Source: Neodontobutis hainanensis (taxonomy: Eukaryota > Chordata > Actinopteri > Gobiiformes > Odontobutidae). Taken from it: a DNA stretch of 64,000 bases. The DNA is taken from the NCBI GenBank assembly GCA_024349245.1, contig JALDNG010000848.1, positions 1 through 64,000 on the forward strand, written 5' to 3'. Numbering within the stretch: the stretch's first letter is position 1; every line of letters starts with the position of its first letter. The notes beneath the pieces are model-generated. The model was given only the letters and a program-made list of their open reading frames with translations, ran no database searches and was not told the DNA's origin. The position numbers and the translations under genes were made by a program. Positions 13,871 through 28,708 of the stretch are shown piece by piece.

Positions 13871-15749
13871 TAGTCAACACTTATCTAAATCATATGCGCA
13901 TGTTCTTATAAAGTAACTTTTTAACATTTAAAAGATCTTTTAAAATAGAACTGATGGCATACATTTTAAAATTTTGAAAAATATTTTCATATAGTATTTA
14001 TGAATCCAGGTTCAATAAAATTATTTATAAACAATGTGATATTTTAATATAAATATATATGACCATAAAATATAATAAGAGATGTTCATCTCGATATATA
14101 AATGATTAAAATTATATGCAAAAGATTTTTGGATTTGTTTAAGTAAAAGATAGGTTAAAATCCTAAAGTAGATCAAATAAAAATTTACACTATCTTTATA
14201 TAAAATAAAAATATTCGTTTTCATCATGAATGAGTAATTTACGAAAATGTTCAAATATAATTATCAAACATATTTTTGTTATATATTTGATTAAAATAAT
14301 CGACATTTTAGAAATTTATTTATGAATCATCTCAAATAAAATATATTTAGATTATGGTATGTTTCTCATTATAGAATAGAGTTACGATTTTTAATCATAA
14401 AACCCATAACAGATATGTAAAAAAAAATTTTATTTTTAATAAAGTGGTTCATGACAATTGATAGTTATAAATGTGCTTGTTTTAATTTGAATCTATATTT
14501 ATTAAAATATTATAATGATGATTAGATAAACTTTTAACAGATATATTTCATTGAGTGAGGGTAATAAAACATAATCTCGAGTAATGTATAATCACTTTTA
14601 TTTTTCGATTTCAACAATTTAAAATTTGAAACATAATCCAGAACACGATTGTAAATTTGTTGAAGTTATTTAATGCTTAATCTTTTAAGAAATTAGAAGA
14701 TAAGTGTGATTATTTACTGGCTAAAAATATTCTTTATTTAATTTAAATTATTAAATGTTTTTTTCAATAAACAACTTATACCTAGTAATAAATGGATTTT
14801 TAAGTGACCTCTTTAAAATTTCTTAGGATATATAAATATCATATTTATATGAAAAATTTCTATCGTTTTTCAACAGCAATATGAATTGTATTTTAACTTT
14901 AAATTTAGATTTTTCATGTTAGAATATATGATAATCATTCCTAAAAATTTATTTGATCAAATAATAAGATAATCGTTTAACGATGTACATTTCCAATAAT
15001 AATTATATCGTTCTTCATTGAATATTTATTCTATTCAAAATTATTATACACTAATGTTTTACTTTTTGTCATTCTTATCAAAATTTCCAAATTTTAAGAA
15101 CTTAAATGTTTAAATTAAATATTAACTGTACAAAATACTTTTCAAAAAAGTAGCTTTTTAATATGTAAATCATTTATTCTAGTATAATGCTATAAATTAT
15201 TGAATCAATTACAACATAAATAGGAATAAATTTATGCATATAGGAAGCTCAGTATTAAAATTGATATTCTTTTAATGTACTGAATGTTAATTATAAATAT
15301 TTATTTACAAATTATTAACAATTAATGTGTTGGATTTCTACAAGTAGGCCTCTGATAAGAGTTGAACAAAACACATTTATCTAAGTTGAATTTAGCTTTT
15401 TTCATATATAAATCACATAATATACTCAAACCATAAAAAGAATTTGTGATAAAATTTAGAAATTTATTTTATATAGCATATTTATATCTTGTTTATGCGT
15501 TCAATAAACGGATTATTAATCATGATCTATTTCGGTGAGTGGAAGATTTTCTATTTATCAGGATTAAAAATCCTTTCAAATAATTTCTTCTTATGCTTAT
15601 GATGAATTTCTAAAGAGAGTAAAATGTATTTACAGATTAGTTTGATAGTAATACCTTGAATAATCACAAACATTAAGATTGAATTAAAAAGCATTATATA
15701 GAACTTGAGATTCTAAAATAATGAAATAAAGTCACAAAATTAAAAAAAA
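13871..15749. other. AT-rich spacer of unit 2, no gene seen
   Basis: This is the counterpart of 3,341-5,260. It holds the segment at about 14,345-14,400 (GGTATGTTTCTCATT...AATCATAAA) that recurs at 3,820 and, more weakly, at 27,335. No coding potential was found; the short frame near 14,021-14,254 is composition-driven. Confidence 0.5.
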
Positions 15750-15979
15750 CTTATATCTAACAACAATTAGTGGACGTAAATCAACTTCAATTTGTGGAAG
15801 TTCTGGGTCATCGTATATCATATAACCATGAATTCTTTGACATAGAATACTCCATGATTTGAGTCAGTAATTATTTCGTTTCTGATATATATTGATTTCT
15901 GGTATAGATCCATCAAATCCACTGGGTGTAGCATACGTACGCATTCAGTTTCAAAGTAGTAAGAATTCTCATCTGTCAT
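15750..15979 (-). pseudogene. Copy 2 of the 76-codon gene, broken by a 1-base deletion
   Basis: This is the counterpart of the copy 1 frame, beginning MTDENSYYFETECV, with about 25 differences in 231 bases (roughly 89% identity). The frame is open to codon 53. A net one-base deletion in the stretch matching codons 52-57 of copy 1 then shifts it, giving a TGA at codon 54. The downstream text still aligns to the end in the shifted frame, and the family stop codon is altered. Before the break, both silent changes (for example CAT/CAC, TCG/TCA) and replacement changes (R13C, N24D, S37I) occur, so constraint has relaxed. A very short 53-residue product cannot be excluded. Confidence 0.7.
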
Positions 15980-16021
15980 CTTTATTCAAATTTAACAAAT
16001 GATCCGAGATTTATCGATTGG

Positions 16022-16032
16022 TATTTTTATAC
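16022..16032 (-). promoter_or_regulatory. TATA box of copy 2
   Basis: The minus strand reads GTATAAAAATA, again 53 bases from the ATG at 15,979. The leader sequence between box and ATG is close to that of copy 1 (shared AATTTGTTAAATTTGAAT-type text). Confidence 0.6.
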
Positions 16033-16099
16033 TAATCGAATATAATATCGTGTATTTTGTTCAATTAAATAATGAATGAATTCATCAATTTGTGGTCAC

Positions 16100-19000
16100 T
16101 TGCTAAAGATTCATTTTAAGATGATTACAAAATTACCAAAAATTATAGCATTTATTTATTTGGGAAAAATTAATAATCTCATGATTACAGCTTACAAAAT
16201 AAATAAATGAACAAATATATCAGAAATAACACATTTAAATTCTGCCATTCATATAAATTTGAATATATAGAATGACAGGACAAATTTTTCTTTGAAAAAT
16301 AAATTTAATTTTTCCTTTCAAAAGAAATGGGTTCAAAACATATTTTTTAATTAAAAAGAAATTTTACAATTAAAAATGAAATTTTGTTTTTAGAAAAGAT
16401 CTTAATTTTACGTCTTCTGAAATCTCATACAGTTTCTGAGTAATATATAACATTATTTAAACATGCATATTATGTTATATATTTATTACTTCTCATAAAT
16501 TGGAATCAAATTAACTTAAATTTAATAATTTTGTAGAATTCCTTTTAAAAATTGTCATTTTTTACTTTGTCTAATTAAAAAGTACAGCAAGGCAACAGTT
16601 TTTCCATAGTCTCGTTTAATATTCCTCTTTATCAACATAAATGCAAAAAATCTGTTTTGTATTACCAAAATATGGGTATGTTTTTCTTGAGCAATGGCTT
16701 TCTAAAATGTTTATGGGTAATTATAAAGATGAATGGCTATGAATAAGAGATACCCATAAAAAATTCAAATCTTTCTCAATTCTCTAATACTGTATCATAC
16801 AAACCACTTGATTCATTCAATCCGAATTGAATCCAGAATAATTCGTATTTATTTTACATTTAAAATAAAAGTGAATAAAAAAATATGATAAAAAGACAGA
16901 ATCAATTTTCACAATTTTGTCTTAAAGTATTTTTAAATACGTTTGGAATAAAATGATTATACTCTGCTTTAATCTTGTAATGAAAATTGATCTTTAAGCT
17001 ACATATAGCTAAAATTTGTTAATAATGAGAACGATATCAAACGTTATATTTTTTTAATTTCTATGTTTCATATAATGGTAAACATCTGCAGATAAATATT
17101 TTTACAATGATATATACTCTGATGAATCGTTTCTAAATTTATGTATATTTTCGAATACGATTTAATATTAATCTATTATATTGGTTGATCAACTTAAAAA
17201 ACTTGTGTATTATAAATTTAAAATTTTTTATAAATTGAAGTGTATTTGTATAATTCGATTTTTTATGTAAATTTAAGTCAAATTTTCAGTTAATTTTAAA
17301 AAGTTAAAGAAAATTTAATTTATAAAAAATGTGCTATTATTCCCCTGAGTATATCAATGAAGCTAAATATGAAGTATGATGTGATAATTTACTCTATATT
17401 ACAATCTCAAAGTTATTATTACGTAAATTAAAAATGTGAAATTAAATTATTTTTTATTGATATATACCAGTAGATCTAACAATCAGTAAAGATTAAAACT
17501 AAAATCATATCTATTAAATGACTTTTTGTGTTTGTTTAAGCCAAAATATTTAAAGCAATTTAAAACGCCAACTTAGACGAAATTTTATACTTGAATTTTC
17601 TTATTTCTTCTTATTAGGTATTTTGAAAACATTAAAATATTTATTTTATTTTTTTACGATTTTTATCTAAAAATTATATAATGATATTTATTTTCAGTTG
17701 TTGCCGTTTTTACAATAAAAGCGACAAATATTCATAAAAACAATCTTAACACAGGTATTTTATTAATTAAATGTCGGGTTATTTTCTTGAGTTATGTTTT
17801 GTAAATATATAAAAATGCCACATTTTGGAAATAATCGAAAGTTAAAAAAGTTTATTTAACATGTTTTCATAAATACATAATCCCATTTAAATCATTTTAA
17901 TTATCATTTCTTGTACATGCATTTTCTTTGATATAATGAAATTGAAAATGAATTTATTTAAAAATATCATAAATGTTAATATATACATGTATAATTTTGT
18001 AATATCAATAAAGTCAACATTGAATTCAGAAAATTATTACAAAGTCAACAAATGTATTTGAGTAATGATTGTATGAAAATTTATCGCAGACATCCTTATA
18101 TTTTTGGTTACACCTTTCGTAAGCACTTTTTTCATTCACACCAATCATTAAAAATCTGAATAATGATTATATATAGAAAAATTAATTTTATAATTTTATC
18201 AAAATAAAATCTCTTAAATCATGAAGAGTGAATCAAATATTTTTCTAATTAAATCTAATTTTTTTAAGTCGAGACAAGAAAGGTATATTATAATCAAATG
18301 AAACAAAATTTTCAAAATTTGTAGATGTTTTTTAATTTCTTTAAAAATAAATCATTCATGTTTACTAGATACCAAAATGTGAAAATTGTATCCAATGTGA
18401 TTAATCTATAATTTTATTCAAATTTTAGTGCTTTTATTGGATAAAATTTAACACTACTTAATGAGTAAATACATTAATATATATTTAAAAATATTTTTAT
18501 GATACAAATAAACTTTTTCGAGATTCTATTTTTTACTATTCATACATTTATAAAAGCCGTTAATGAGAAATAATCATAATTGTGAGTGTATCATCTTGAC
18601 ATATGATTGTGATTGAGATAATAGAAAATAAAAAAATAAAAGATTTCGAAATAAATTTATTTTATTATTCAAGGAATGAATTTTGTTTATAAATTAGAAT
18701 TATTAAGATTACGCATCTTTTATACAGACATACATTGATAGTCAAAGAAAATTTATATTCATAACAAGAAATCTATGATTCAAGAAAGTTAAAATTTCCT
18801 TTAAAGCGCTGAAGAAATGTTGTCAAAACAAAATATTATTTATGGAATCAAAGATTATTAAATGCTCTGAAGTAATTTAAATGGATTATTTTATAAGTAA
18901 TCATCTTGACAGCTATCATGTTATAGATTATTTTCAAAACTATTCTATTCTATATTAGCTTAATTATTATTTTGAAATATTCAAATACCTATCAAGAATG

Positions 19001-22000
19001 AGAAAAGTTAAAAAATATATAAGTGATCGAATAAAAATATTGATAAAAAATTTCATAAATGTTTGTAGTGATTGAGACAATGTTATAATTGTGTTGAAAA
19101 TGGAGAATGATTCTATCGTATTTAAAATTTTAATCATGAAAATGTTTTAGAAGTTATACATCGAGATTAGAATAATTTCTGATAAATAATTTTAGAATTG
19201 CATTGATTTAAAATTATTAAAATATTTATATCAATAATATGTAAAAATATATTGAGTGAATTCTTAAAAATAATATCCAAATAAAATTTATTCATGCATT
19301 TTTGAAGAAATATATAGATTGTTTTTTATACATTTAAATTATATTAAGGAAGTAACTGAAAATAATCGGTGAGTTATTAAGTGATTATCTTTCATGTAAT
19401 ATGATTAGTGGGAGTCATATTCATATCAATGTACGTAACAATAAATAACTGAAAATATTTTAAAATTGAGAAAACACATTGTAAAATCTTCATTTATTTT
19501 GGATGAGGTTTAAGTTAATCAATATTGGCTACATGATGATGTGTAGAATCATCCTTGAAGAATTTAAAAAGTTAAAATATTCATATATTTGAGACATCTC
19601 TTTTTAAATTAATTTAATCGACATTCCTAAGAAATACAAAATTTAAAAATAAAGTTCTTATTATTAGAAATATCACTATTAATCAAATTTCAAACTATAA
19701 AATATATTCCAAGTATAAGCAAGTGTTTCTAACAAAATTTTAAATACGTAAGTGTTTTTTTATGTAATGCATCAGTCGAAGCTAAAAAATAAAAAGATTA
19801 AATATTTTAATTTATTGAATTCTGATATGTGTCATCTTGATATCAAAATTATTTATGGTTTTTTGCCATAGATAAATGATGACTATTTTCAAATCTACAA
19901 TCTCAAAATAATAATCATAAAAGAAATAAGAGCGAATTTTCAAAACAATTCTTTAAAAAATACATTCAAAATGAAATTTATTTCAGATGAAACAGTTATT
20001 AAATTATGTATCATATCCGAAAACTATCCAAATACATCATTATAACAACATTACTAATATATTAGTATTTCTCATTAAACTATAAAATATAATATGGAAA
20101 TTTTGAAAATAAACAGTAACTATATATAAGCATAGCAAAAATTTTGAAACTAAATTCTTTAATTTCGACTTATAAACATACAAATATACCGAATGGTTTA
20201 TAATTTTCATTAAAGTTTTTATTCCAATTTAAATTTTGATGAAGGGTATGTGTGTCCTGTTATCTATATGAACAAAAGAAAAATGAACAATTCTATCAGA
20301 TGTAATGTCTCAATCTTTGTAATAAGATTTATCTTAAATCAAACATTTTTCGACATCATGAAATGTTCTCAAAAGAGATACGAATTAATAAAACTCTTAA
20401 AACAAGTAACTTCGACGAGCCTAAATTCTATTTTACTACCTTTAAAGACACGGGAATAATATTGACATATCTTTGCCAAATGAACTTTTAAATTATAACA
20501 AGCGATATTTTTTATATGAATATATAAGCCAAAAGATAGTAATACGTGATAACAATTGATATTTTGAATAGAATATACAGATTTTTCGAATGCATATTTC
20601 TATTAATTTATACGAAGAATAATGTAGAAATTATAAATATGAGAAAATAAAAGAATACATTAAAGTTGTCTTTTTGACATGAAAGATCACTTAAATTTAA
20701 AAATTTCATTTTAGATTTAGGAATAACTAAAATTTTTCAATTATGTATATATATTTCGTAGTTGTGTATAAAAATAAAAATAATTTTAGAATGTTGTATT
20801 TCAAATTCGCTGATTTTTTAAATCGACCAAATAATATTTTCCGGTTTATAAATTAAATGACAATGTTTGCAAATTTGAACAAACATGTCAGATATGAACA
20901 TTCAAAAAGTAAATTAATAAAATAAAAGATTTATAAAATTATCTAAAATATAACACTATATGAACAATTTTAGTTCATTCAACGAAATACATTAAAATAT
21001 AAGAAGATTAACATTAAGAAATTACATAATTTAAAATTCTCAAGAATTGTGTCTTTCATATATCTCATTTATAGTATCTGTTGTTCTCATTAAAATATTT
21101 TGCAAAGGAATGGTTACAGATTTAATTATGATTAGAACAGTTAAATAGATCAAAATTGAAATAAATTTGTGTCATAAACACAATTAATTTTCATATATTT
21201 GTTATGCTTCATGAAGAATATTTTAAAAATATTAAACCTTAACTTACTCTCACAGTGACTACTCATTGTAAAATATGAACTATATAGTTTAATATTCCAA
21301 AATATTTTTCATAAGTAGTAAATCTATCAATATTATAACTCTTATTTGCACAGTAAGAATCTTAAATCAAACAACTTTTTAAAGATGATGGTATAATTAA
21401 TATTCATTTTAGGATATTCATTGAACATGTGTTTGGTCGACTTAACCAAAAAACCTAATTAAATGATATTAAGTTAAGCGTACAATAATGTCAATTATTC
21501 CCAAATATTTGTTGACAGGTTAAAAATCTACACAATGGAGAAAAATTTATCACACATTTTTAAAAATATTCTTATCTCAGTAATTGTAATTCAAATTATC
21601 GAATTTTTTAATTAAAATTCACATTCTTAAATAAATTTTGAAATACATCTCAGATTGTATTTGAGAATTATGTTTATAAATTCATTATACTTGATGACAT
21701 TTTTAATTCAAGAAAACGTATCATTTTTTCATTAGACAAAATGATAATTATGTTTTAACTTATTCGATGCCATTTATTTTATTTTTTCTCTTGTTATAAC
21801 GATTAATATATTTTTTTATATTTTAATAATTTTTCATTCACGATATTTATTTGATATTTCGTAGACACAAGACATTATTAGATTATAACTTGTTTGAAAT
21901 ATTCTAAGAAATATTTACCATCACTATTTTTACAGTTGAGTGCATCCATAGGTTTTATTGTACTAAATATAATGGTTCTAAATAGGTGATAAATAAAGAG

Positions 22001-22248
22001 AAATTTATGGTTGGGTTTATTCTTTCATTACAAAATCGATTTTGGTTTGCGTAACTCTTATTCTTGATTCTCCTATATAACTATTTGCATAAATTTAACT
22101 TATTAAGATTTAGAATTGATGAATATATCAATAAATTTTAATGAATTTATATTCTTCAAACATCTTTAAAAAATAAATATATTTAATATAAAGAGTCTCG
22201 TAGGTTTATATATGAATAAAAATAATTCATACATAAATAAATTAAAAA
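16100..22248. other. Body of unit 3, AT-rich, no clear gene; small composition island at 20.24-20.46 kb
   Basis: This is the unit 3 body between the copy 2 promoter and the copy 3 frame. It is nearly all low-complexity AT-rich sequence. Around 17,770-17,850 it matches the 7,255-7,310 area of unit 1. A less AT-rich patch at 20,240-20,460 contains a 69-codon plus-strand frame (20,250-20,459). I do not recognise it and its support is only composition. The patch sits about 2.1 kb from the ATG, where the gag side of the Gypsy element ends in units 1 and 2. No gag-pol motifs were found here. Confidence 0.45.
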
Positions 22249-22479
22249 CTAACATCTAACAAGAATTAGGGGAATTAAATCATCATCAATTTCAGGATGT
22301 TCTTGGTCATAGAAGATAATATTAACTATGAATCATTTGACATATAATACTCTCAAATATATGTTTGTACTTGTTTCGTTTCGGATATGTTTCTATTTCA
22401 GGTATAGATACATCAAATCCACAAGGTATTGAAATGGTACACATTCAGTTTCAGAATAGTCAGAATCTTCATCAGTCAT
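22249..22479 (-). pseudogene. Copy 3 of the 76-codon gene, two nonsense codons
   Basis: This copy aligns with copy 1 over exactly 231 bases with no net indel. It begins MTDEDSDYSETECV and ends in the same RC-stop (AGA TGT TAG). Codon 29 is TAG and codon 49 is TGA, so a full product cannot be made. The N-terminal acidic and serine residues and the C-terminal stretch DLIPLI are still readable. Keeping frame length and stop while picking up nonsense codons suggests a later loss than the general decay of its surroundings implies. Confidence 0.7.
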
Positions 22480-22521
22480 CATGATTCAATTATAAAAGAT
22501 AATCAGAGACATATCGATTTG

Positions 22522-22532
22522 TATTTTTATAC
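22522..22532 (-). promoter_or_regulatory. TATA box of copy 3
   Basis: The minus strand reads GTATAAAAATA, 53 bases from the ATG at 22,479. The surrounding text is about as similar to copies 1 and 2 as the frame itself. Confidence 0.55.
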
Positions 22533-22619
22533 TCCTCAAATATTGTATTGGGTGTTTAATTCGATCAAATGATAAATGAATATATACATTATTGATCTCC
22601 TTCTAACGATTCATTTTGA

Positions 22620-25600
22620 AATTATTTCAAGAATAACGAATAAATATCCTTCATCTATTTGGAAAAAAATTAAAAATCATGATTAAAGGTTACTATATAA
22701 ATAAATAATTGAAAAATAATAAATATAATTTTCCTTTAATTTTATTTATATCATAATTATGAATTGATTAAATCAACTTTGAAATATGATTTAATGTTTA
22801 TTTTTATACTTTATTGTTTTAAAAATATTTTATTTCTTATTTGTAAAAACATAATTTATATGTCATCATCAAATTTTTTGTAATCATCATTTCCATATTT
22901 TATAAAATATTCAAAAATTGCTTCAAAAACTGTGAAATAAATGTTTTTTCTCTTTATTACTTTTCATTATTCCGTTGAAAATTAGCTTAATTTAAATTAT
23001 TTTTTAAGCTCTCTAAGTTAACTAATACGTTTCAACATAAGTATTCTGTAACATGACCTAATATAAAGATTTCATATGAAAAATATTCTCATATATTTTT
23101 TCAATTATATCGATTCACATAGTGTAAAAATTATGTTTTTTGTGACAAATACCTGAGTTAGTTTTTATTTTGAAATGACGCATTTATATCTTTAAGGTAT
23201 AATATAGATTTGAAATTTTTTGAAAGTGTTTATTTCAATAAATTTCAAATGCTTTATATTAACTTCTCAATTTGATATAAATTCAAGGAATTATTGTTTC
23301 CTCTATAAAATAATATAATTCGTATTTGTTTAAATGTTAAATAAAATACAGATATGATCATTGTCCTCAGATATATTCTTGAAGATTTTTTGAAAATAAA
23401 TTTAAAAATGAGTATTTAAATTTTTATTTTTAATAAAAATTATAAGTTTCATTAAACTAAATGTGACTGACGAGTGTTAAAATTTTGTTAAACAATAAAA
23501 ATCACTAAATTTAATTCTATATTTCATATATGGTAAATTCAGTTCGAAAATTGTTTCTAATGTATGAATTTAAAAGTAATGTTTTGAATATATTTTCAAA
23601 TATCAGAATTATTAATTCCATAATGCTGCTTTATATTTCGTATGAGTAATTTATCAACATTTAATCATGTGAATACAGATTTATTTTTTCGGATTCCTTG
23701 AAAATATATGTTATGTTAAATTTTATGATGCTTAGGATACGATTTCAGCAGAAATTTCGTGTATTTTCAAATTAAATTCATTTTGAAATGCTAAAAAACA
23801 TTGAAGAAAATGATTTTTGTAAATATAAAGTTGGTCGTTATGATTTCTGATTAAAAATCCTTATTTGATAATTATTACAATTTAAAATGTAAAATATATT
23901 TTATTTAATTAGATAGATCAGTAAATATTGATTTTTAAAATTTTTTTAATTTTATATATGACATTTTTTGAAATGTGAACACGTATAAACTTTAAAAACC
24001 TTAATATTAAGTTTATATATAGGTTAATTTATTTCCTAATATTTTTTGATAGTTTGTATAAATTTTACCATGACAAAATATGCAAATCGGTTTTGAAACA
24101 TTTTGAATGACATAGCTTTAATTTTAAATCAAAGAAATAAAACATTATAATTCATTGCTTCTAATTTAAATATGCGTGAAAAATATTCAAGAAAAAATAA
24201 GATTATTTTTCTAAATTAAATAATAATATTTTCTTGAATTTATATAAAATGTTAAAATATTTAATTAAATGTTATAAAAATAAACTCATTATATTTTTAA
24301 TTTATTAATGAAGGAATATTAAGTTTAATTCAATGAAATTACCATTTTTATAATTTTCATATAAGACTCATCAATATATAATGAAATTCTAGCAAAAATA
24401 TTACACGTATCATGGTATTCATTTGTCATAATCATTACAGTAGCATCAAAATTTAAACTTCAAAAATTTTCCACTTAAACATAGAATAATTTAGAATTTA
24501 TACTTAGGTTGAACAACCTACACATATTTGATTCATAGTTTTACAATCACATTTACTTTTATCATTCAAAAAACTCATTAAAATATGAGTAAATATAATC
24601 AGAAATAAACAATTAACTTTTAAAATTTCGATTGAGGATACATTTGTTATCATATGAAGTTAGAAGATAAAATAAGTCTCTAGTTTTATTAAATTGAAAT
24701 AATAGTCAGGCAAAAATTATATTTCGACGTAGCAAACATATATTTGGGTTTATAAGTTGCTTTATTGTTTGAAATAAATGAAAAAATTTCTGTTAAAGAC
24801 TTTTGTTAAAATTTATTTTTATTGTTCAAATGTACAAATCGTGAATAAAAATTCATCTGATGTGATATATAAATCTAGATATTCTATTTATTTCTTTGTT
24901 TTTTAAATATATACTAAAAATTTTTACAAGATTTACATTTATATAAAGTATACATTTATATAAAGATGGAAATTAAATGAATTTAACGTGTTTTGATTTC
25001 AAATTATCAATGTATATATAAGAATTTTTATTTATGTCTGAGTTATTAGAATACCATAAAAGCACGAGTTTTGTATCTGTTTAAAATATAACATAAATAA
25101 TCAACCAAAACTCGACGAATGATAATTATAATCTATATAAGTATTACAGATTGCAAAATCTGTAGTTTAATTTCATTATTTGATGTAATAATGATCTAAA
25201 CTATTTTTCACTTCTCAAAGAAAAAAATGAAAGGTTTACCAATTAAACATTACGAATAGCGGGTCATTAAATTAAGAAATTTTGATGTTAAGATGATATT
25301 ATTATAATTACGTGAATTTCTGTATTCCAACGAAAAATTCGAGAGAAAGTATTTAGATAATTTTCTGAAAAAAAATATTTTGCTGTTTACTATCATTAAA
25401 TTTGTTATAGTATATTTTGAAAATTACTTTATTTGCATTTTGTATTTATCTCGATCAAATTTGAGGAAAATTCATGTCTTGTAATTATAAAATATCTCTT
25501 CGTAATATTTTATGAAATTAAAATATTTTTCAACAAGAAAATTAGCATTTTTAATATAATTAAGCAAATTAATTTATTATATCAGTAACGTGCAATTATG

Positions 25601-28600
25601 TAAAATCGAAAATCCAATTATGATTGATCAGGGTAGCAAACTCTGATATCGTTAAAATTATTTCATGTTCTTAAGTGATTTCAGATTTAAGACCTAAAGG
25701 TAATATAAATATCGCCTTTTTTGTTCTGATTATTTTTTAATCATGTTGTCTGAGTTCAATATATTTGATATTAATGACTATGTTTCTTATTTTTTTTTAT
25801 GAATTCATAGAAAAACTCTTATTGAATTTATACTTTAAATTTTAGAGTTTATTTTCTTGTTAAGATCTTATTGATCATAGGTAATTATTTATTTTTTGAT
25901 TATATTTAAAGCATAGAAATTTTCATTTATGATATAAACTCAAATAAGTAAACACTTTGAAACATTTATGTAAATTATTTGAAATAGGGAAGACATGTCC
26001 TACTAATTCATTTTTATTTCGTTTAGACCAATGTGTATCATGATCGATCACACGTCGACTAGTTGATAAAAACTTTAAGAATTTAAATATTTAGTTTTTA
26101 TGTATCACGATTAAATCTTTCAACAAATTTATAATATTAAATAATTCTGGGAATTTTTTTTATTCATTTCTTATCATCATTGACAATATAATTAAAAAAG
26201 AGGCAAAGATGTGCTATAAAACGTATATGTCTTCAAATTTCATGTATTATCTATAAATTCAACAAAATTCATTTAATTTGAAATCTAAAAGTCAACTTGA
26301 CAGGAAAATAGATGTAATACGTCATCGATTATAATTAACATTCCTATACTGTTTTGGTAAAACATAATAATGTATTTCATAAAATGACACCTTTAAAATT
26401 AATTTTTTTTTGAAAAAAGTATTTAAAGATGAAATAAAGTCAAAATTTAATCTTATCGCTGTGAAAAATAATTTTTATGTCAATTTTTAGTATTTAATTA
26501 TTAAATAATATAACATTTCTTTTTAATATCTTAAAAACTAGTTACAAATATTTAAAACTATTTTTAATTTTTATAAAGTTCGTGATAAATATATTAGATA
26601 ACAATGAAAACTACCTAACACAGTATAAATGAACCAAGCTAATATTGTGAAAGTAATAGCTGTGTAAAAGACTAACTGAAATACAAATACAATATATATT
26701 ATGAAAGTTATGCGAGCAATATTGATTTAAGTTTTAATATTGAACAAGGATTGCTGTAAAATCGTCTATTGAGAAGTATTTAAACACAATAAACGAATGC
26801 TACGGAGGTAAAGTTGCCAAATTATGTAAAGGTGTGGGATAGATTCTCCCAATATTATGTCAAACTAAACCACTAATAATCTGATAGTTGGTAACAAACT
26901 AAAAAACTTTAAAAATTGAATTCGCTGAAAAGCGTTAATAAAAAAATTCTTCTGACGACTAAAAAGTAAGTTTCGACTTATCACAACTAAATAACTTAAT
27001 ATATTAGTTCCGTGGTATTTTAAATATAAATATATTAAAGGCACTTAAAGATTATTAAAAAGTATCAAATTCATGTTAAAATTCTTAAAATGAAATAAAT
27101 ATAAACGTTTGTCTTCATTTTAAGAAAATTGTTTTTATAAACCAATAATAAGAGCAAATAAATCTGATATATAAAATTCATATTTAAAACTAATTTTATT
27201 TCGATCTTTAATCAGGATGTTTCGGAAACTTACTGGTTAAATTATAATATTATTTAACTTCTTTAATGCTTTATATCCAATAATATTCAGTTTTAAAGAT
27301 ATATTTAAGAGTTTTAAGTTTATTTTTCGGAGATTTGGTATATGTCTCATTTAAGAATAAAAGATGATTTCCAATATTAAATCTTTTACAAAATAAAAAC
27401 AACAAAAGCAGAATTAATTTATTTAAAATACGATTGCGCCTTAAAAGAAATAATTATATTTCCAGAAAAGATTTGTTTATTTTATTTATATCAATTTTTA
27501 ATTTTTTAATTTTCTGAAAAATGAAAAACGAATTTTTAATAATTTCTTATAAAATAAAGAAATCTGTTAACAATTAATAAAAAATTATTATCATTGAAAT
27601 TTTATTTATATTAAAGATTTTATTTAGACTATAACTAGAACGTCATAATTAATCATATAAAATGAATTATGTTTTATGATGTATGATTATAATGTGCTAA
27701 TCTTATCTTTATTTAATGATTAGAGGTCTTTTTCATTTCATTTAAAATTCAAAAATACTGATTTTGAAAAGCAAACTAATACTAAGTAAATAATGAATTT
27801 TCAAGCAATTTCACCTGAATAAATGTAAAAATAATTTGATTTTAATATTAAACAATATCTTTCTATGTCACATCAAACATATGAATCGTACTTTTAGCAT
27901 ACAAGTTATGTTTTTTTTTAAATTTTAATTTAAATATTTGTTATTTTTCTTCAGAATTAAATCATTTAAACCATAGAAAGATGGTCTTTCAATGAGGTAT
28001 AATTCTGCTAATTAATTGTATCAAAAATATTTATTCAATTTATTAAAGAAATTGTGACGTTTAAAAATCATATTTTCTTCAAACAGTATTTCCTTTTATT
28101 CATTCTCCTGAAAATAATCGAATATTCATATTTGAAATTTTTTCCATTTATTTATTATCAACTTTAATTATAAACTATTTTTCCTGAATATACAGTAAAT
28201 ATTCATAATATTTCAATTTATTTTCTTCAATTAAGGATAGAATTTCATGGTTAAATTAAAAAATAATCAACTTAATATTCTGTATGTACCTAGCTTAGAT
28301 TAATATTTTTTTATATTTTATCAATCTTTCTTTTTAGATATTTTTTAAATAATGAGAATTAGTCATAATCAATAACTGAGTTTGAAAAAGGTTTCTCCAA
28401 AAATTTCAAAAGATGTTTAACAAAGCTTTAATAATCCATAATAGAAATAGTACATAACCTAAATATGACATATGAGAAAATAATTTTTGCCAATCCATTC
28501 AATATGTCATACTAATATTTGGTTTTGATCTTCAAATTATAATCAGACTACTCATCAAACTAATTTTCGTTCGGTTTAATATTTAATCTAATTTAGAAAA

Positions 28601-28700
28601 TATTGCAAGATTGATATATTAAAAAATAATTTATCATTTAAATCCATAAATAAATTTCAAAAATTTTGTTTTGATATATCAAATAATATTGGTTTCGCAA
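22620..28700. other. Body of unit 4, AT-rich, no clear gene; small island at 26.77-27.0 kb
   Basis: This is AT-rich sequence with one less AT-rich patch at about 26,770-27,000. The plus strand there reads NECYGGKVAKLCKG and, one frame over, VWDRFSQYYVKLN, interrupted by stops. This could be a decayed exon or transposon scrap, but I cannot name a family. The patch is about 2.06 kb from the copy 4 ATG, the same relative place as the island in unit 3. A segment at about 27,335 (GGTATATGTCTCATT) matches the copies at 3,825 and 14,355. Confidence 0.4.
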
Positions 28701-28708
28701 AAGGGTAA

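Noticed and set aside
22440..22480. CTGATGA...GAAAC hammerhead-like text in copy 3
   Set aside because: It is explained by the coding text of the family; copies 1 and 2 do not keep the CTGANGA core.
25140..25200. Hairpin ACAGAT-TGCAAA-ATCTGT resembling an anticodon arm for Cys
   Set aside because: The loop size is wrong for a tRNA, and no acceptor, D or T arm could be built around it.
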